From DATFQE01 sp963739085 (GTDB taxonomy: Bacteria > Actinomycetota > Thermoleophilia > Gaiellales > Gaiellaceae), in NCBI GenBank assembly GCA_963739085.1, contig CAVTZA010000018.1, positions 124,001 through 188,000 of the forward strand: DNA of 64,000 nucleotides. The letters run 5' to 3'. How positions within the stretch are numbered: the first letter of the stretch is position 1; the number at the start of each line of letters is the position of its first letter. Below, piece by piece: positions 28,482 through 36,390 of the stretch. A program made the translations under genes and the position numbers. The notes beneath the pieces were generated by a model that saw only the letters and a list, made by a program, of their open reading frames with translations, did no database searches and had not been told where the DNA came from.

Positions 28482-29068
28482 CGCGTCTGGTCGGGCCGGT
28501 CCGTGCTCGCGGTGCTCGTCCTGACGATCTCTCTCGGGCTCGTCTACCCGCTGGTCTTCACCGGCTTCGCGCAGCTCGTCTTCCCGAACCGTGCGGACGG
28601 GAGCCTGATCGAGCGCGACGGCAAGGTCGTCGGGTCGAAGCTGGCGGCACAGGAGTTCACGAAGCCCGAGTACTTCCATCCTCGGCCGACGGGACGGACC
28701 CGGCCTACAACGCAGCCGGCACGACGTTCGCCAATCTCGGGCCGACCAACCCCGATCTCGTCAAGGCCGTGAAGGAGCGCGCGGACGGCGATTCTGAAGC
28801 TCGAGCGGCCGTACAACCCGGGCCTGACGATCGGCGACATCCCCGTCGACGCGGTCACCACGTCGGCCTCCGGCATCGATCCGCAGATCTCGCCGGCGAA
28901 CGCCAGGCTGCAGACGCCGCGCGTCGCGAAGGACGCGTGGCCTCTCCGAGGACCGCGTCGCGGAGCTCGTGGACGAGAACACGGACGGACGCTGGCTCGG
29001 CGATGTTCGGCGAGTCGGGCGTCAACGTGCTCGAGCTGAACCTCGCCCTGGACAGGGAGGCGCGATGA
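28478..29068 (+). CDS. kdpC: Potassium-transporting ATPase subunit C, several frameshifts
   Basis: KdpC is a single-pass subunit that stabilises ATP binding by KdpB. The pieces line up in order across three frames: SVLAVLVLTISLGLVYPLVF, KPEYFHPRP, DGTDPAYNAAGTTFANLGPT, LERPYNPGLTIGDIPVDAVT, SGIDPQISPANARLQTPRVA and FGESGVNVLELNLALD. Extra single bases lie near 28496, 28787, 28938 and 28999. Near 28682-28688 seven bases appear lost: CATCC-TCGGCCG-AC would need a second TCGGCCG to give HPRPSADG. The net change is three bases, so the ends stay in frame and the corrected protein has 197 residues. Confidence 0.88.
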   Translation: MTRLVGPVRARGARPDDLSRARLPAGLHRLRAARLPEPCGREPDRARRQGRRVEAGGTGVHEARVLPSSADGTDPAYNAAGTTFANLGPTNPDLVKAVKERADGDSEARAAVQPGPDDRRHPRRRGHHVGLRHRSADLAGERQAADAARREGRVASPRTASRSSWTRTRTDAGSAMFGESGVNVLELNLALDREAR

Positions 29069-31125
29069 CGAGGCGCGGCGGAAACGTCTTCTCGCGCGAG
29101 ATCGTCGTGCACGCGATCTGGGACTCGTTCCTCGAAGCTCGACCCGCGCACGCTGCTGCGCAACCCGGTCATCTTCATCGTCGAGCTCGGCAGCGTGATC
29201 ACGACCGCGATCTTCTTCCGCGACCTCTTCGGCTCGGGCGACGCCGAGCCGCTCTGGTTCACCGGCACGATCGCGTTCTGGCTCTGGCTGACGGTGCTGT
29301 TCGCGAACTTCGCCGAGGCGATCGCCGAGGGCCGCGGCAAGGCACAGGCCAACGCCCTGCGGGCCACGCGGACGACGACGGTCGCGCACCGCCGCACCGA
29401 CGGCGGCTCGCTCGAGGACGTCCCCGCGCCCGAGCTGAGCCGGGGCGACGTCGTCGTCGTCAGCGCAGGCGAGGTCATCCCGGCGGACGGCGAGATCATC
29501 GAGGGGGCCGGCTCGGTCGACGAGTCGGCGATCACCGGCGAGTCCGCACCCGTGATCCGCGAGGCCGGAGGCGACCGCTCGGCGGTCACCGGCGGCACGC
29601 GACTGCTCTCGGACCAGCTCGTGATCGAGGTGACCCAGGAGCCGGGCCAGTCGTTCCTCGACCGCATGATCGCGCTCGTCGAGGGCGCCGAGCGGCGCAA
29701 GACCCCGAACGAGATCGCGCTCAACATCCTGCTCGCCGGGCTGACGATCACCTTCCTGGCCGCGGTCGTGACGCTGCGTCCGTTCGCGGTCTACGCGGGA
29801 ACCGACCTCTCGACGACCGTCCTGATCGCGCTCCTCGTCGCGCTGATCCCGACGACGATCGGCGGCCTGCTGTCGGCGATCGGGATCGCCGGGATGGACC
29901 GGCTCGTGCAGCGGAACGTGCTCGCCATGTCCGGGCGTGCAGTCGAGGCCTCCGGCGACGTGGACGTGCTGCTGCTCGACAAGACCGGCACGATCACGTT
30001 GGGCAATCGCCAGGCCGACGAGCTGATCCCGCTCGCAGGCGTCGAGGAGCGCGAGCTCGCCGAGGTGGCGCAGCTCGCCTCGCTCGCCGACGAGACCCCC
30101 GAGGGACGCTCGATCGTCGTGCTCGCCAAGCGCTACGGCATCCGCGAGCGCGAGCTGCACGAGCTCGACGCGACGTTCATCCCCTTCTCGGCCACGACCC
30201 GCATGAGCGGCGTCGACCTCGACGGGCACAGCATCCGCAAGGGCGCGGCCGACGCGGTCAAGGCCTTCATCGAGCAGAACGGCGGCCGCGTGCCCGCCGA
30301 GCTGGACGACCAGGTTCAGCGCGTCGCAGCGATCGGCGGCACGCCGCTCGTGGTTGCGCGCGACAACTTCGCCCTCGGGGTCGTGCACCTGAAGGACATC
30401 GTCAAGGGCGGCATGCAGCGAGCGCTTCGACGAGCTCCGCCGGATGGGAATCCGCACGGTCATGATCACCGGCGACAACCCGGTCACCGCGGCCGTGATC
30501 GCCGACGAGTCGGGAGTCGACGACTTCCTGGCCGAGGCGACGCCGGAGGCGAAGATGGCGCTGATTCGCGACGAGCAGGGCAGAGGCCGTCTCGTGGCGA
30601 TGACCGGCGACGGCACGAACGACGCACCCGCGCTGGCCCAGGCGGACGTGGGCGTCGCGATGAACACCGGCACCTCGGCCGCCAAGGAGGCCGGGAACAT
30701 GGTCGACCTCGATTCGAATCCCACGAAGCTGATCGAGATCGTCGAGGTCGGCAAGCAGCTGCTGATCACGCGCGGCGCGCTGACGACGTTCTCGATCGCG
30801 AACGACGTCGCCAAGTACTTCGCGATCCTGCCTGCGATCTTCGCCACGACCTACGCGACAGGCGGCGGCAAGGGCCCGCTCGACGAGCTCAACGTCATGG
30901 CGCTCGGGCACGCCTCAGAGCGCGATCGTCTCGGCGATCATCTTCAACGCACTGATCATCCCGGCGCTCGTCCCGCTGGCGCTGCGTGGCGTGAGGTATC
31001 GGGCGATCGGCGCGACCGCGCTGCTGCGGCGCAACCTGCTGATCTACGGGCTCGGCGGCATGATCCTGCCGTTCGTCGGGATCAAGCTGATCGACCTGCT
31101 GGTCCACAACGTGTTCGGGGCGTAG
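29065..31125 (+). CDS. kdpB: Potassium-transporting ATPase subunit B, three frameshifts
   Basis: KdpB is the P-type ATPase that energises transport. TGES occurs in the actuator domain, DKTGTIT holds the phosphorylated aspartate, KGAADAVKAF and MTGDGTNDAPALAQADVGVAM follow. Extra bases lie near 29134 (before KLDPRTLLRNPV), 30419 (before ERFDELRRMGIRTVMITGDN) and 30909 (before TPQSAIVSAIIFNALIIP). Three insertions restore the frame by the end, and the corrected protein has 685 residues. It lies after kdpC, whereas kdpB normally precedes kdpC. The ATG overlaps the kdpC stop. Confidence 0.92.
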
Positions 31126-31135
31126 CCTCAGAAGC

Positions 31136-32224
31136 ATGAGAGGCCGGTACCGGATCCTGCTCGGAGCAGCCGCGGGGGTCGGCAAGACGTATCGCATGCT
31201 CCAGGAGGGACGCCAGGCGGCCGCCGAGGGCGTCGACGTCGTGATCGGCTACCTCGAGCCGCACGACCGGCCCGAGACCCTCGCACTTGCCGAAGGGCTC
31301 GAGGCCGTCCCCCGGCGGCGCGTGATGCACGGCCCGCTCGAGCTCTCCGAGCTCGACGTCGACGCGGTCGTCCGGCGCGCACCGGAGCTCGCGCTGATCG
31401 ACGAGCTCGCGCACACGAACCCGCCCGGCTCGCGCAACGCGAAGCGCTACGAGGACATCGAGGAGATCCTCGACGCCGGGATCGACGTCGTCTCGACCGT
31501 GAATGTCCAGCACCTCGAGAGCCTCAACGACGCGATCGTCGAGCTGGCGAACGTGCGCGTGCGCGAGACGTTCCCCGACCGGATCCTCGACGAAGCCGAC
31601 GAGGTCGTGCTCGTCGACCTCTCGCCCGAAGCGCTGCAGGAGCGCCTCCGCGCCGGAAAGGTCTACCCGCTGGCGCGCGTGGACACGGCGCTGTCGAACT
31701 TCTTCCGCACGGAGAACCTCGGCGCGCTGCGCGAGCTCGCCCTGCGGGAGGTCGCCGAGGACGTCGAGGCGCGGCGGGCGGTCAATGTGCTCGACCCGCT
31801 CAGCCGGCAGGCGGTCGCGGAGCGGATCCTCGCCCTCGTCCAGCCCCACCCCCGCTCGCAGCGCGTCCTGCGCCGCGCCTGGCGCTCCGCGCAGCGGCTG
31901 GGCGCCGAGCTGGATGCGCTCTGGGTGCGGAAGCCCGGCTACTCGCTGACCGAGGACGAGGCAACTCAGTTGGCCGCGCTGAGGCGGCTGAGCACGCTGC
32001 TCGGCGCCCACTTCCTCGAGGAGGAGGCCGACGACCTCGTCGACGCCGTGAAGACGGTCGTCGCCGACCGCGGCACGACCTACGTCCTCGTCGGCACGCC
32101 GGACGAGAGCCGACGTCGCGAGATCCTGCACGGCTCGCTCGTCTCGCGGCTCGTGCGCGAGCTGCCCGGGATCGACATCCGCGTCGTCGCCGACCGCGCT
32201 CTGCGGGAGCAGGTGGCGCGATGA
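31136..32224 (+). CDS. KdpD N-terminal half (KdpD domain plus universal-stress domain)
   Basis: The 362-residue soluble protein has the KdpD P-loop ILLGAAAGVGKTYRML at its start, IGYLEPHDRPET, ALIDELAHTNPPGSRNAKRYEDIEE and STVNVQHLESLND. A Usp-type domain forms the last 120 residues. It has no transmembrane segment and no kinase domain; these are in the separate protein at 24442-25813. Truncated KdpD proteins of this type are known from Anabaena and Deinococcus. It probably modulates the kinase in trans. Its stop overlaps the next start (ATGA). Confidence 0.9.
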   Translation: MRGRYRILLGAAAGVGKTYRMLQEGRQAAAEGVDVVIGYLEPHDRPETLALAEGLEAVPRRRVMHGPLELSELDVDAVVRRAPELALIDELAHTNPPGSRNAKRYEDIEEILDAGIDVVSTVNVQHLESLNDAIVELANVRVRETFPDRILDEADEVVLVDLSPEALQERLRAGKVYPLARVDTALSNFFRTENLGALRELALREVAEDVEARRAVNVLDPLSRQAVAERILALVQPHPRSQRVLRRAWRSAQRLGAELDALWVRKPGYSLTEDEATQLAALRRLSTLLGAHFLEEEADDLVDAVKTVVADRGTTYVLVGTPDESRRREILHGSLVSRLVRELPGIDIRVVADRALREQVAR

Positions 32225-32763
32225 CGGCGCTCGTGGTCGCGCTCGCCGGCGTTGTAGCCGCCGTCGCCGCCCTCCTCCTCTTGTGGCGGCGACGCGTGAG
32301 GGCTCGCTCCCATGCGCGCCATCGCCGCCTCCTCGTCCCGTTCACGAGCGGCGAGCTCGACCCGACCGTGCTGAACGCGGCCATCCGGATCGCACGCGCC
32401 GAGGACGCCGTGCTCGTGCCCGCGTACCTCGTCGTCGTCCCGCACAAGTACGGGCCGGACGCGCCCGTGCAGCAGCAGGTGTCGGTCGCGATGCCGCTGC
32501 TCGAGGCGGTCGAGCACGCGGCGCTGCGATCGGGGGTGGCCGTGGACGCGAGGATCGAGCGCGGACGCACGCCGGTGCACGCGCTCCGCCGCCTCTGGGC
32601 TGCGGAGCAATTCGACCGCGTGCTGGCGGCCGCCCCGCTCGGACACGGCCCCGGCTTCACGACGAAGGAGCTGATGTGGATCCTCGAGCACGCGCCGTCG
32701 GAGACGCTGATCCTCAAGCCAGACGGCAACGGCCTGCTCGAGCACGCACAATCCGCTGCGTGA
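32221..32763 (+). CDS. Membrane-anchored universal-stress-like protein
   Basis: The 180-residue protein begins with one hydrophobic helix (ALVVALAGVVAAVAALLLLW) and a basic stretch, followed by a Usp-like alpha/beta domain (RLLVPFTSGELDPTVLNAAI...DAVLVPAYLVVV). The ATP-binding G-2x-G-9x-G motif is not clear. Translational overlap with the KdpD half and with the next gene suggests a role in the same potassium or stress response, which is inference. Confidence 0.65.
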   Translation: MTALVVALAGVVAAVAALLLLWRRRVRARSHARHRRLLVPFTSGELDPTVLNAAIRIARAEDAVLVPAYLVVVPHKYGPDAPVQQQVSVAMPLLEAVEHAALRSGVAVDARIERGRTPVHALRRLWAAEQFDRVLAAAPLGHGPGFTTKELMWILEHAPSETLILKPDGNGLLEHAQSAA

Positions 32764-33536
32764 CGCGAATCGGTCTCCTCTTCCCCGGCGAGATGGGCGC
32801 CGCCGTCGGCGCGGCCGCGCGAGGCGACGTGCTCTGGGCGAGCGAGGGCCGCAGCGCGGAGACCGCGGCGCGGGCGGCCTCGTTCCGCGACGTCGGGTCG
32901 CTCGGCGCCCTCGTCGCCGAGAGCGAGATCGTCCTGAGCATCTGCCCGCCCGGAATCGCCGAGGACGTCGCCGGGCAGGTCGCCGAGGCCGGCTTCGACG
33001 GGCTCTACGTCGAGGCGAACGCGATCTCGCCGCGCCGCGCCGAGCGCATCGCCTCCGGCCGTGGCCTGCGGGTCGTGGACGGCGGCATCCTCGCGAAGAG
33101 CGCGATCGACCTCTACCTCTCGGGCGCCGAGGAGGACGTCCAGCGAGTCGCGGAGCTCTTCGAGGGCACCGAGGTGCATGCGCTGCCGCTTCCGGGTGGG
33201 ATCGGGGCCGCGTCCGCGTTGAAGATGGCCTTCGGCGGGTGGAACAAGATCGGCGTCCTGCTCGCCGCCCAGGCGCACGCGATCGCCGCCGCGTACGGCG
33301 TGGACGACGCGCTCGTCGCCGAAGGGGTGCCCGTGGAGAGCGTCCTGCGCGCCGGCCCGAAAGCCTGGCGCTGGGCGGCGGAGATGGAAGAGATCGCCGA
33401 GACGTGCGCCGCGCTCGGCCTCCCCGACGGGCTCGGCCGGGCTGCGGCCGAGGTGTGCGCCCGCTGGGACGGCCATCGCGGGCGCACGCCGAACCTGGAC
33501 GAGCTGCTCGCCGACCTTGCACGCGGCCCAGCCTGA
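32760..33536 (+). CDS. NAD(P)-binding 6-phosphogluconate dehydrogenase-like protein (DUF1932 type)
   Basis: The 258-residue protein starts at GTG overlapping the previous stop. The N-terminal Rossmann motif is ILIGLLFPGEMGAA-like (GLLFPGEMGAAVGAAARG), with the SICPPGIAEDVAGQV and GLYVEANAISP segments that follow it in beta-hydroxyacid dehydrogenases. The C-terminal helical domain holds GGWNKIGVLLAAQAHAIAAAYG, with the lysine expected at the active site. The substrate is unknown. It may have joined the kdp transcript only by position. Confidence 0.75.
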   Translation: MTRIGLLFPGEMGAAVGAAARGDVLWASEGRSAETAARAASFRDVGSLGALVAESEIVLSICPPGIAEDVAGQVAEAGFDGLYVEANAISPRRAERIASGRGLRVVDGGILAKSAIDLYLSGAEEDVQRVAELFEGTEVHALPLPGGIGAASALKMAFGGWNKIGVLLAAQAHAIAAAYGVDDALVAEGVPVESVLRAGPKAWRWAAEMEEIAETCAALGLPDGLGRAAAEVCARWDGHRGRTPNLDELLADLARGPA

Positions 33537-33563
33537 TTCGCCGTCTCGACGTCTAACCGCGCG

Positions 33564-34331
33564 ATGACCCGTCTGCTCGCCGCCGCGCTCATGCTCATGC
33601 TGGGGCTGGCGAGCGCCTGCGGCGGAGGGGGCGACGACGAGGCCAAGGCTGCCGCCGCGCAGAAGGAGCGCGAGGCCGGACGCGCGGCCGCCGCGGCACA
33701 GGGCCGGCTGACCGCGCGCCCGCCCGAGACGCCGCCGGAGGGCGGCCCGGCCGGGCTGCGACACCTCGGACGCGCGCTGCTGTACGTGCCGCCCGGCGAC
33801 GGGCCGAAGCGGCTCGTCCTCGTGCTCCACGGCGCGACCGAGACGCCGGAGGACGCGATGACGCTCCTGCGTCCGTACGCCAACGACCAGGGACTGATCC
33901 TGCTCGCGCCGAAGTCGCAGGCGGTGACGTGGGACGTCGTCGCGCAGGGCGGCTTCGGGCCAGACGTCGCCGCGATCGACCGGCTGCTCGAGCAGGTCTT
34001 CGCCGAGTATCCGGTGGAAGACGTCGCCGTTGCCGGCTTCTCCGACGGCGCCTCCTACGCGCTCTCGCTCGGGCTCACGAACGGCGATCTGTTCCGGTCG
34101 GTCGTGGCGTTCTCGGCCGGCTTCATCGCGCTCCAGGAGCCGAGAGGTCAGCCGCGGATCTTCATCTCGCACGGCACGCACGACTCCGTGCTGCCCATCG
34201 GGCGGACGAGCCGCCGCGGAGTGCCGCGCCTACGGGCGTCGGGCTACAACGTCCGCTACCGCGAGTTCGACGGCGACCACGAGGTGCCGCCGCGCGTCGC
34301 GCGCGAGGCAGCCCTCTGGCTCGACGACTAG
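33564..34331 (+). CDS. Lipoprotein alpha/beta hydrolase (phospholipase/carboxylesterase type)
   Basis: The 255-residue product has a lipoprotein signal with lipobox LASAC (cysteine about residue 19), then a charged linker. The hydrolase core shows LVLVLHGATETPED, the nucleophile in VAGFSDGASYAL, the acid in SHGTHDSVLP and the histidine in FDGDHEVP. It should sit on the outer face of the membrane and cleave esters. The stop overlaps by 4 bp the end of the converging GFA gene. Confidence 0.82.
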   Translation: MTRLLAAALMLMLGLASACGGGGDDEAKAAAAQKEREAGRAAAAAQGRLTARPPETPPEGGPAGLRHLGRALLYVPPGDGPKRLVLVLHGATETPEDAMTLLRPYANDQGLILLAPKSQAVTWDVVAQGGFGPDVAAIDRLLEQVFAEYPVEDVAVAGFSDGASYALSLGLTNGDLFRSVVAFSAGFIALQEPRGQPRIFISHGTHDSVLPIGRTSRRGVPRLRASGYNVRYREFDGDHEVPPRVAREAALWLDD

Positions 34332-34741
34332 GCGGGCTTGCCCTCGGGGTAGCGCGGTAGCCCGTCGTCGGGGATCGGCTCCCACTCGGCCGCGTAGTCG
34401 ACGAACTGGCGCCACTGCGGCCGGATCCCGGGATCGCTGTCGAGGGTGCCGAAGCGGACACTCGTCGGCTCGGTCTTGCCGGGCGCTCGGCTGAAGAGCG
34501 CCGACCCGCAGACCGAGCAGAAGCCCTTCGGGAAGCCCTCGGGCGGCTCCCACCAGCGCACGAGCTCCTCACCCGAGAGGAAGCGGACGGTGCCCGGCGT
34601 CACCCTGACCTGGGGCGAGGCCGCCGTGCCCGTGCGCCGCTGGCAGCGCGTGCAGTGGCAGTACGACGCCGAGTGCGGCGGCTCGGTCAGCTCGTAGCGC
34701 ACGCCACCGCAGAGGCAGCCGCCGGTCAGCTCGACGGCCAT
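34328..34741 (-). CDS. GFA/CENP-V family zinc protein
   Basis: The 137-residue protein carries the GFA zinc pattern: GGCLCGGVRYE at the N-terminus, SYCHCTRCQRRTG, and FCSVCGSALFSR. The family is named for glutathione-dependent formaldehyde-activating enzyme, but most members have no proven activity. Its ATG overlaps the stop of the ferritin-like gene, so both are co-translated. Confidence 0.85.
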   Translation of the reverse strand: MAVELTGGCLCGGVRYELTEPPHSASYCHCTRCQRRTGTAASPQVRVTPGTVRFLSGEELVRWWEPPEGFPKGFCSVCGSALFSRAPGKTEPTSVRFGTLDSDPGIRPQWRQFVDYAAEWEPIPDDGLPRYPEGKPA

Positions 34742-35565
34742 CAGGAGAAGGAGGGCATCTGGACGTCGCTCACGTCGAGGCCGAGCGAGTTGGCGAGCCG
34801 GACACCCTGGTCCAGGTCCTCGCGCAGGTTCTCGAGGTCGCGCGTGCGCATCGCGTCGCCGATGAAGGCACGCTCCTTCGGGCGCCAGAGGGCGTGCTCG
34901 ACGAAGATCGGGAGCATCTTGTTCACGACGTCGATGAGGCTCTTCTTCGTCTTCTCGTCGGCGTTCTCGAGCAGCACCCGCTCGTAGGCGACGCCTGCGC
35001 CGTGGTGGATGCCGTCGTCGATGGTGAGGCGGTTGCAGAGGTCCTCGAGGACCGTCCCGGGCGCCGCCCGCGCGATCAGGCGGAAGCGCGGGATGATGAG
35101 GCGCTCGAAGAACACCTGCATCAGGAAGACCTTCTGCTCGAGCGTGTCGAGGTCGAGGAACATGCGGGCGAGCCGGTCGAGGTGCGGGTCGTGCTCCGCG
35201 GTACCGCCGGCCTCCTCGGCGAGCCGCAACCACGCCTCGGTGTGGCGCGCCTCGTCCTGCACCATCGTCGTGTAGTAGAGCTTCGCCTCGGCGTCCGGGG
35301 CGATCGAGAGCAGCTGCGCGGCCATCTCGACCGCGAACTGGTCGGCCTGCAGCTGCTGCGTGATCACCGACCGCCAGAGGTCGCGGCGGCGCGCCTTGCG
35401 CTCGGGGGCGAGCCCCGGGCGGGTCTCCGGAATCGGCGGGACGCCGCCCCACGGCAGGTCGCGCGTCTGCCACTCCTTCTTCTTGGCGAGCTGGTAGTAC
35501 CGGAGGACGCCCTCGTACCGCTCCTCGTGCTGAGCCTGTGGGAGCTGCTGCGTCTCGGCCGGCAT
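34741..35565 (-). CDS. Ferritin-like diiron protein, R2-type
   Basis: The 274-residue helical protein shows diiron ligands of the ribonucleotide reductase R2-like fold: a first glutamate region in QFAVEMAAQLLS, the ExxH motif in MVQDEARHTEAWLRL, a third helix around MQVFFERLIIPRFRLIA and a fourth near DDGIHHGAGVAYERVLLENA. It is too short and diverged to be a class I NrdF. A role as oxygenase or ligand-binding oxidase is possible. It is followed by the GFA gene with a 1-codon overlap. Confidence 0.72.
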   Translation of the reverse strand: MPAETQQLPQAQHEERYEGVLRYYQLAKKKEWQTRDLPWGGVPPIPETRPGLAPERKARRRDLWRSVITQQLQADQFAVEMAAQLLSIAPDAEAKLYYTTMVQDEARHTEAWLRLAEEAGGTAEHDPHLDRLARMFLDLDTLEQKVFLMQVFFERLIIPRFRLIARAAPGTVLEDLCNRLTIDDGIHHGAGVAYERVLLENADEKTKKSLIDVVNKMLPIFVEHALWRPKERAFIGDAMRTRDLENLREDLDQGVRLANSLGLDVSDVQMPSFS

Positions 35566-35605
35566 CGCGGGAGAGGTTAACGGGCCTGCGCAGGACAGCC
35601 ACAAT

Positions 35606-35911
35606 GTGACCATGACCACCACGCTGGCACCAGCCGAAGTCGAGCTCGAGCAGCCGAGCGGCGAAGACGAGGCTGAACGCCAGCGGCCCTGGATCGTGAT
35701 CGTCTGGAACGACCCGATCAACCTCATGTCCTACGTGACGCTCGTCTTCCAGAAGCTGTTCGGCTACGGGCTCGCCGAGGCGACGAAGCTGATGCTCCAG
35801 GTCCACGAGGAGGGCAAGGCCGTCGTCTCGAGCGGCACGCGCGAGAAGGCGGAGCTGGACGTGTCCCGGCTGCACGCCCACGGGTTGTGGGCGACGATGC
35901 AGCAAGACTGA
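35606..35911 (+). CDS. clpS: ClpS adaptor protein
   Basis: ClpS brings N-degron proteins to the ClpAP/ClpCP protease. The 101-residue protein has an unstructured acidic N-terminus. The core begins WIVIVWNDPINLMSYVTLVFQKLFGY, followed by KLMLQVHEEGKAVVSSGTREKAE, with the acidic/asparagine pocket residues at WNDP. Start could be GTG 35606 or ATG 35612. DUF2017 follows 2 bp later, the usual actinobacterial pair. Confidence 0.92.
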   Translation: MTMTTTLAPAEVELEQPSGEDEAERQRPWIVIVWNDPINLMSYVTLVFQKLFGYGLAEATKLMLQVHEEGKAVVSSGTREKAELDVSRLHAHGLWATMQQD

Positions 35912-35913
35912 GC

Positions 35914-36390
35914 GTGCTCTACCGCCGACAGTTCACGCGCGGCCGCCACGGCGAGATCAAGGTGCGCCTCCGCCCCGAGGAGCGCGACCTGCTCGAGATG
36001 CTGTGCGAGGAGCTGCGGCAGCGGATCGACGAGGACCCGGGCGACGACGAGCTCCGGCGGCTCTTTCCCCCGGCCCACAAGGACGACCCCGAAGCCGACG
36101 CGGACTACCGGCGCCTGGTCGGCAGCCAGCTCGCCGGCGGCCGCACCCGGGCGCTCGACACCGTCGAGCGGACGATCGAGCAGAGCTCCCTCTCGCCCGA
36201 GGAGGCGGAGTCGTGGCTGACGGTGCTCAACGACCTACGCCTGGTGCTCGGCACGCGCCTCGACGTGACCGAGGAAATGAGCTTCGACCTCGACACCCGT
36301 GACCCACGGTCGCAGGAGCTCGCGGTCTACGGCTACCTGTCCTGGCTCCAGGAACAGCTCGTCGAGGCGCTCGCCCTCGACTTCCGCTAG
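35914..36390 (+). CDS. DUF2017 protein, ClpS neighbour
   Basis: The 158-residue protein starts at GTG two bases after clpS. It is helical and acidic, with RLRPEERDLLEMLCEELRQRI near the start, LRRLFPPAH and WLTVLNDLRLVLGTRLDVTE later, and GYLSWLQEQLVEAL at the end. These match the DUF2017 family found beside clpS throughout actinobacteria. Its function is unknown but linkage to proteolysis is plausible. It converges on the kinase gene with a 4-bp overlap. Confidence 0.85.
   Translation: MLYRRQFTRGRHGEIKVRLRPEERDLLEMLCEELRQRIDEDPGDDELRRLFPPAHKDDPEADADYRRLVGSQLAGGRTRALDTVERTIEQSSLSPEEAESWLTVLNDLRLVLGTRLDVTEEMSFDLDTRDPRSQELAVYGYLSWLQEQLVEALALDFR

Noticed and set aside
30711..30730. GATTCGAATCCCACGA-like string resembling a tRNA T-arm
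   Set aside because: It lies inside the conserved KdpB coding sequence and no acceptor or anticodon arm is present.
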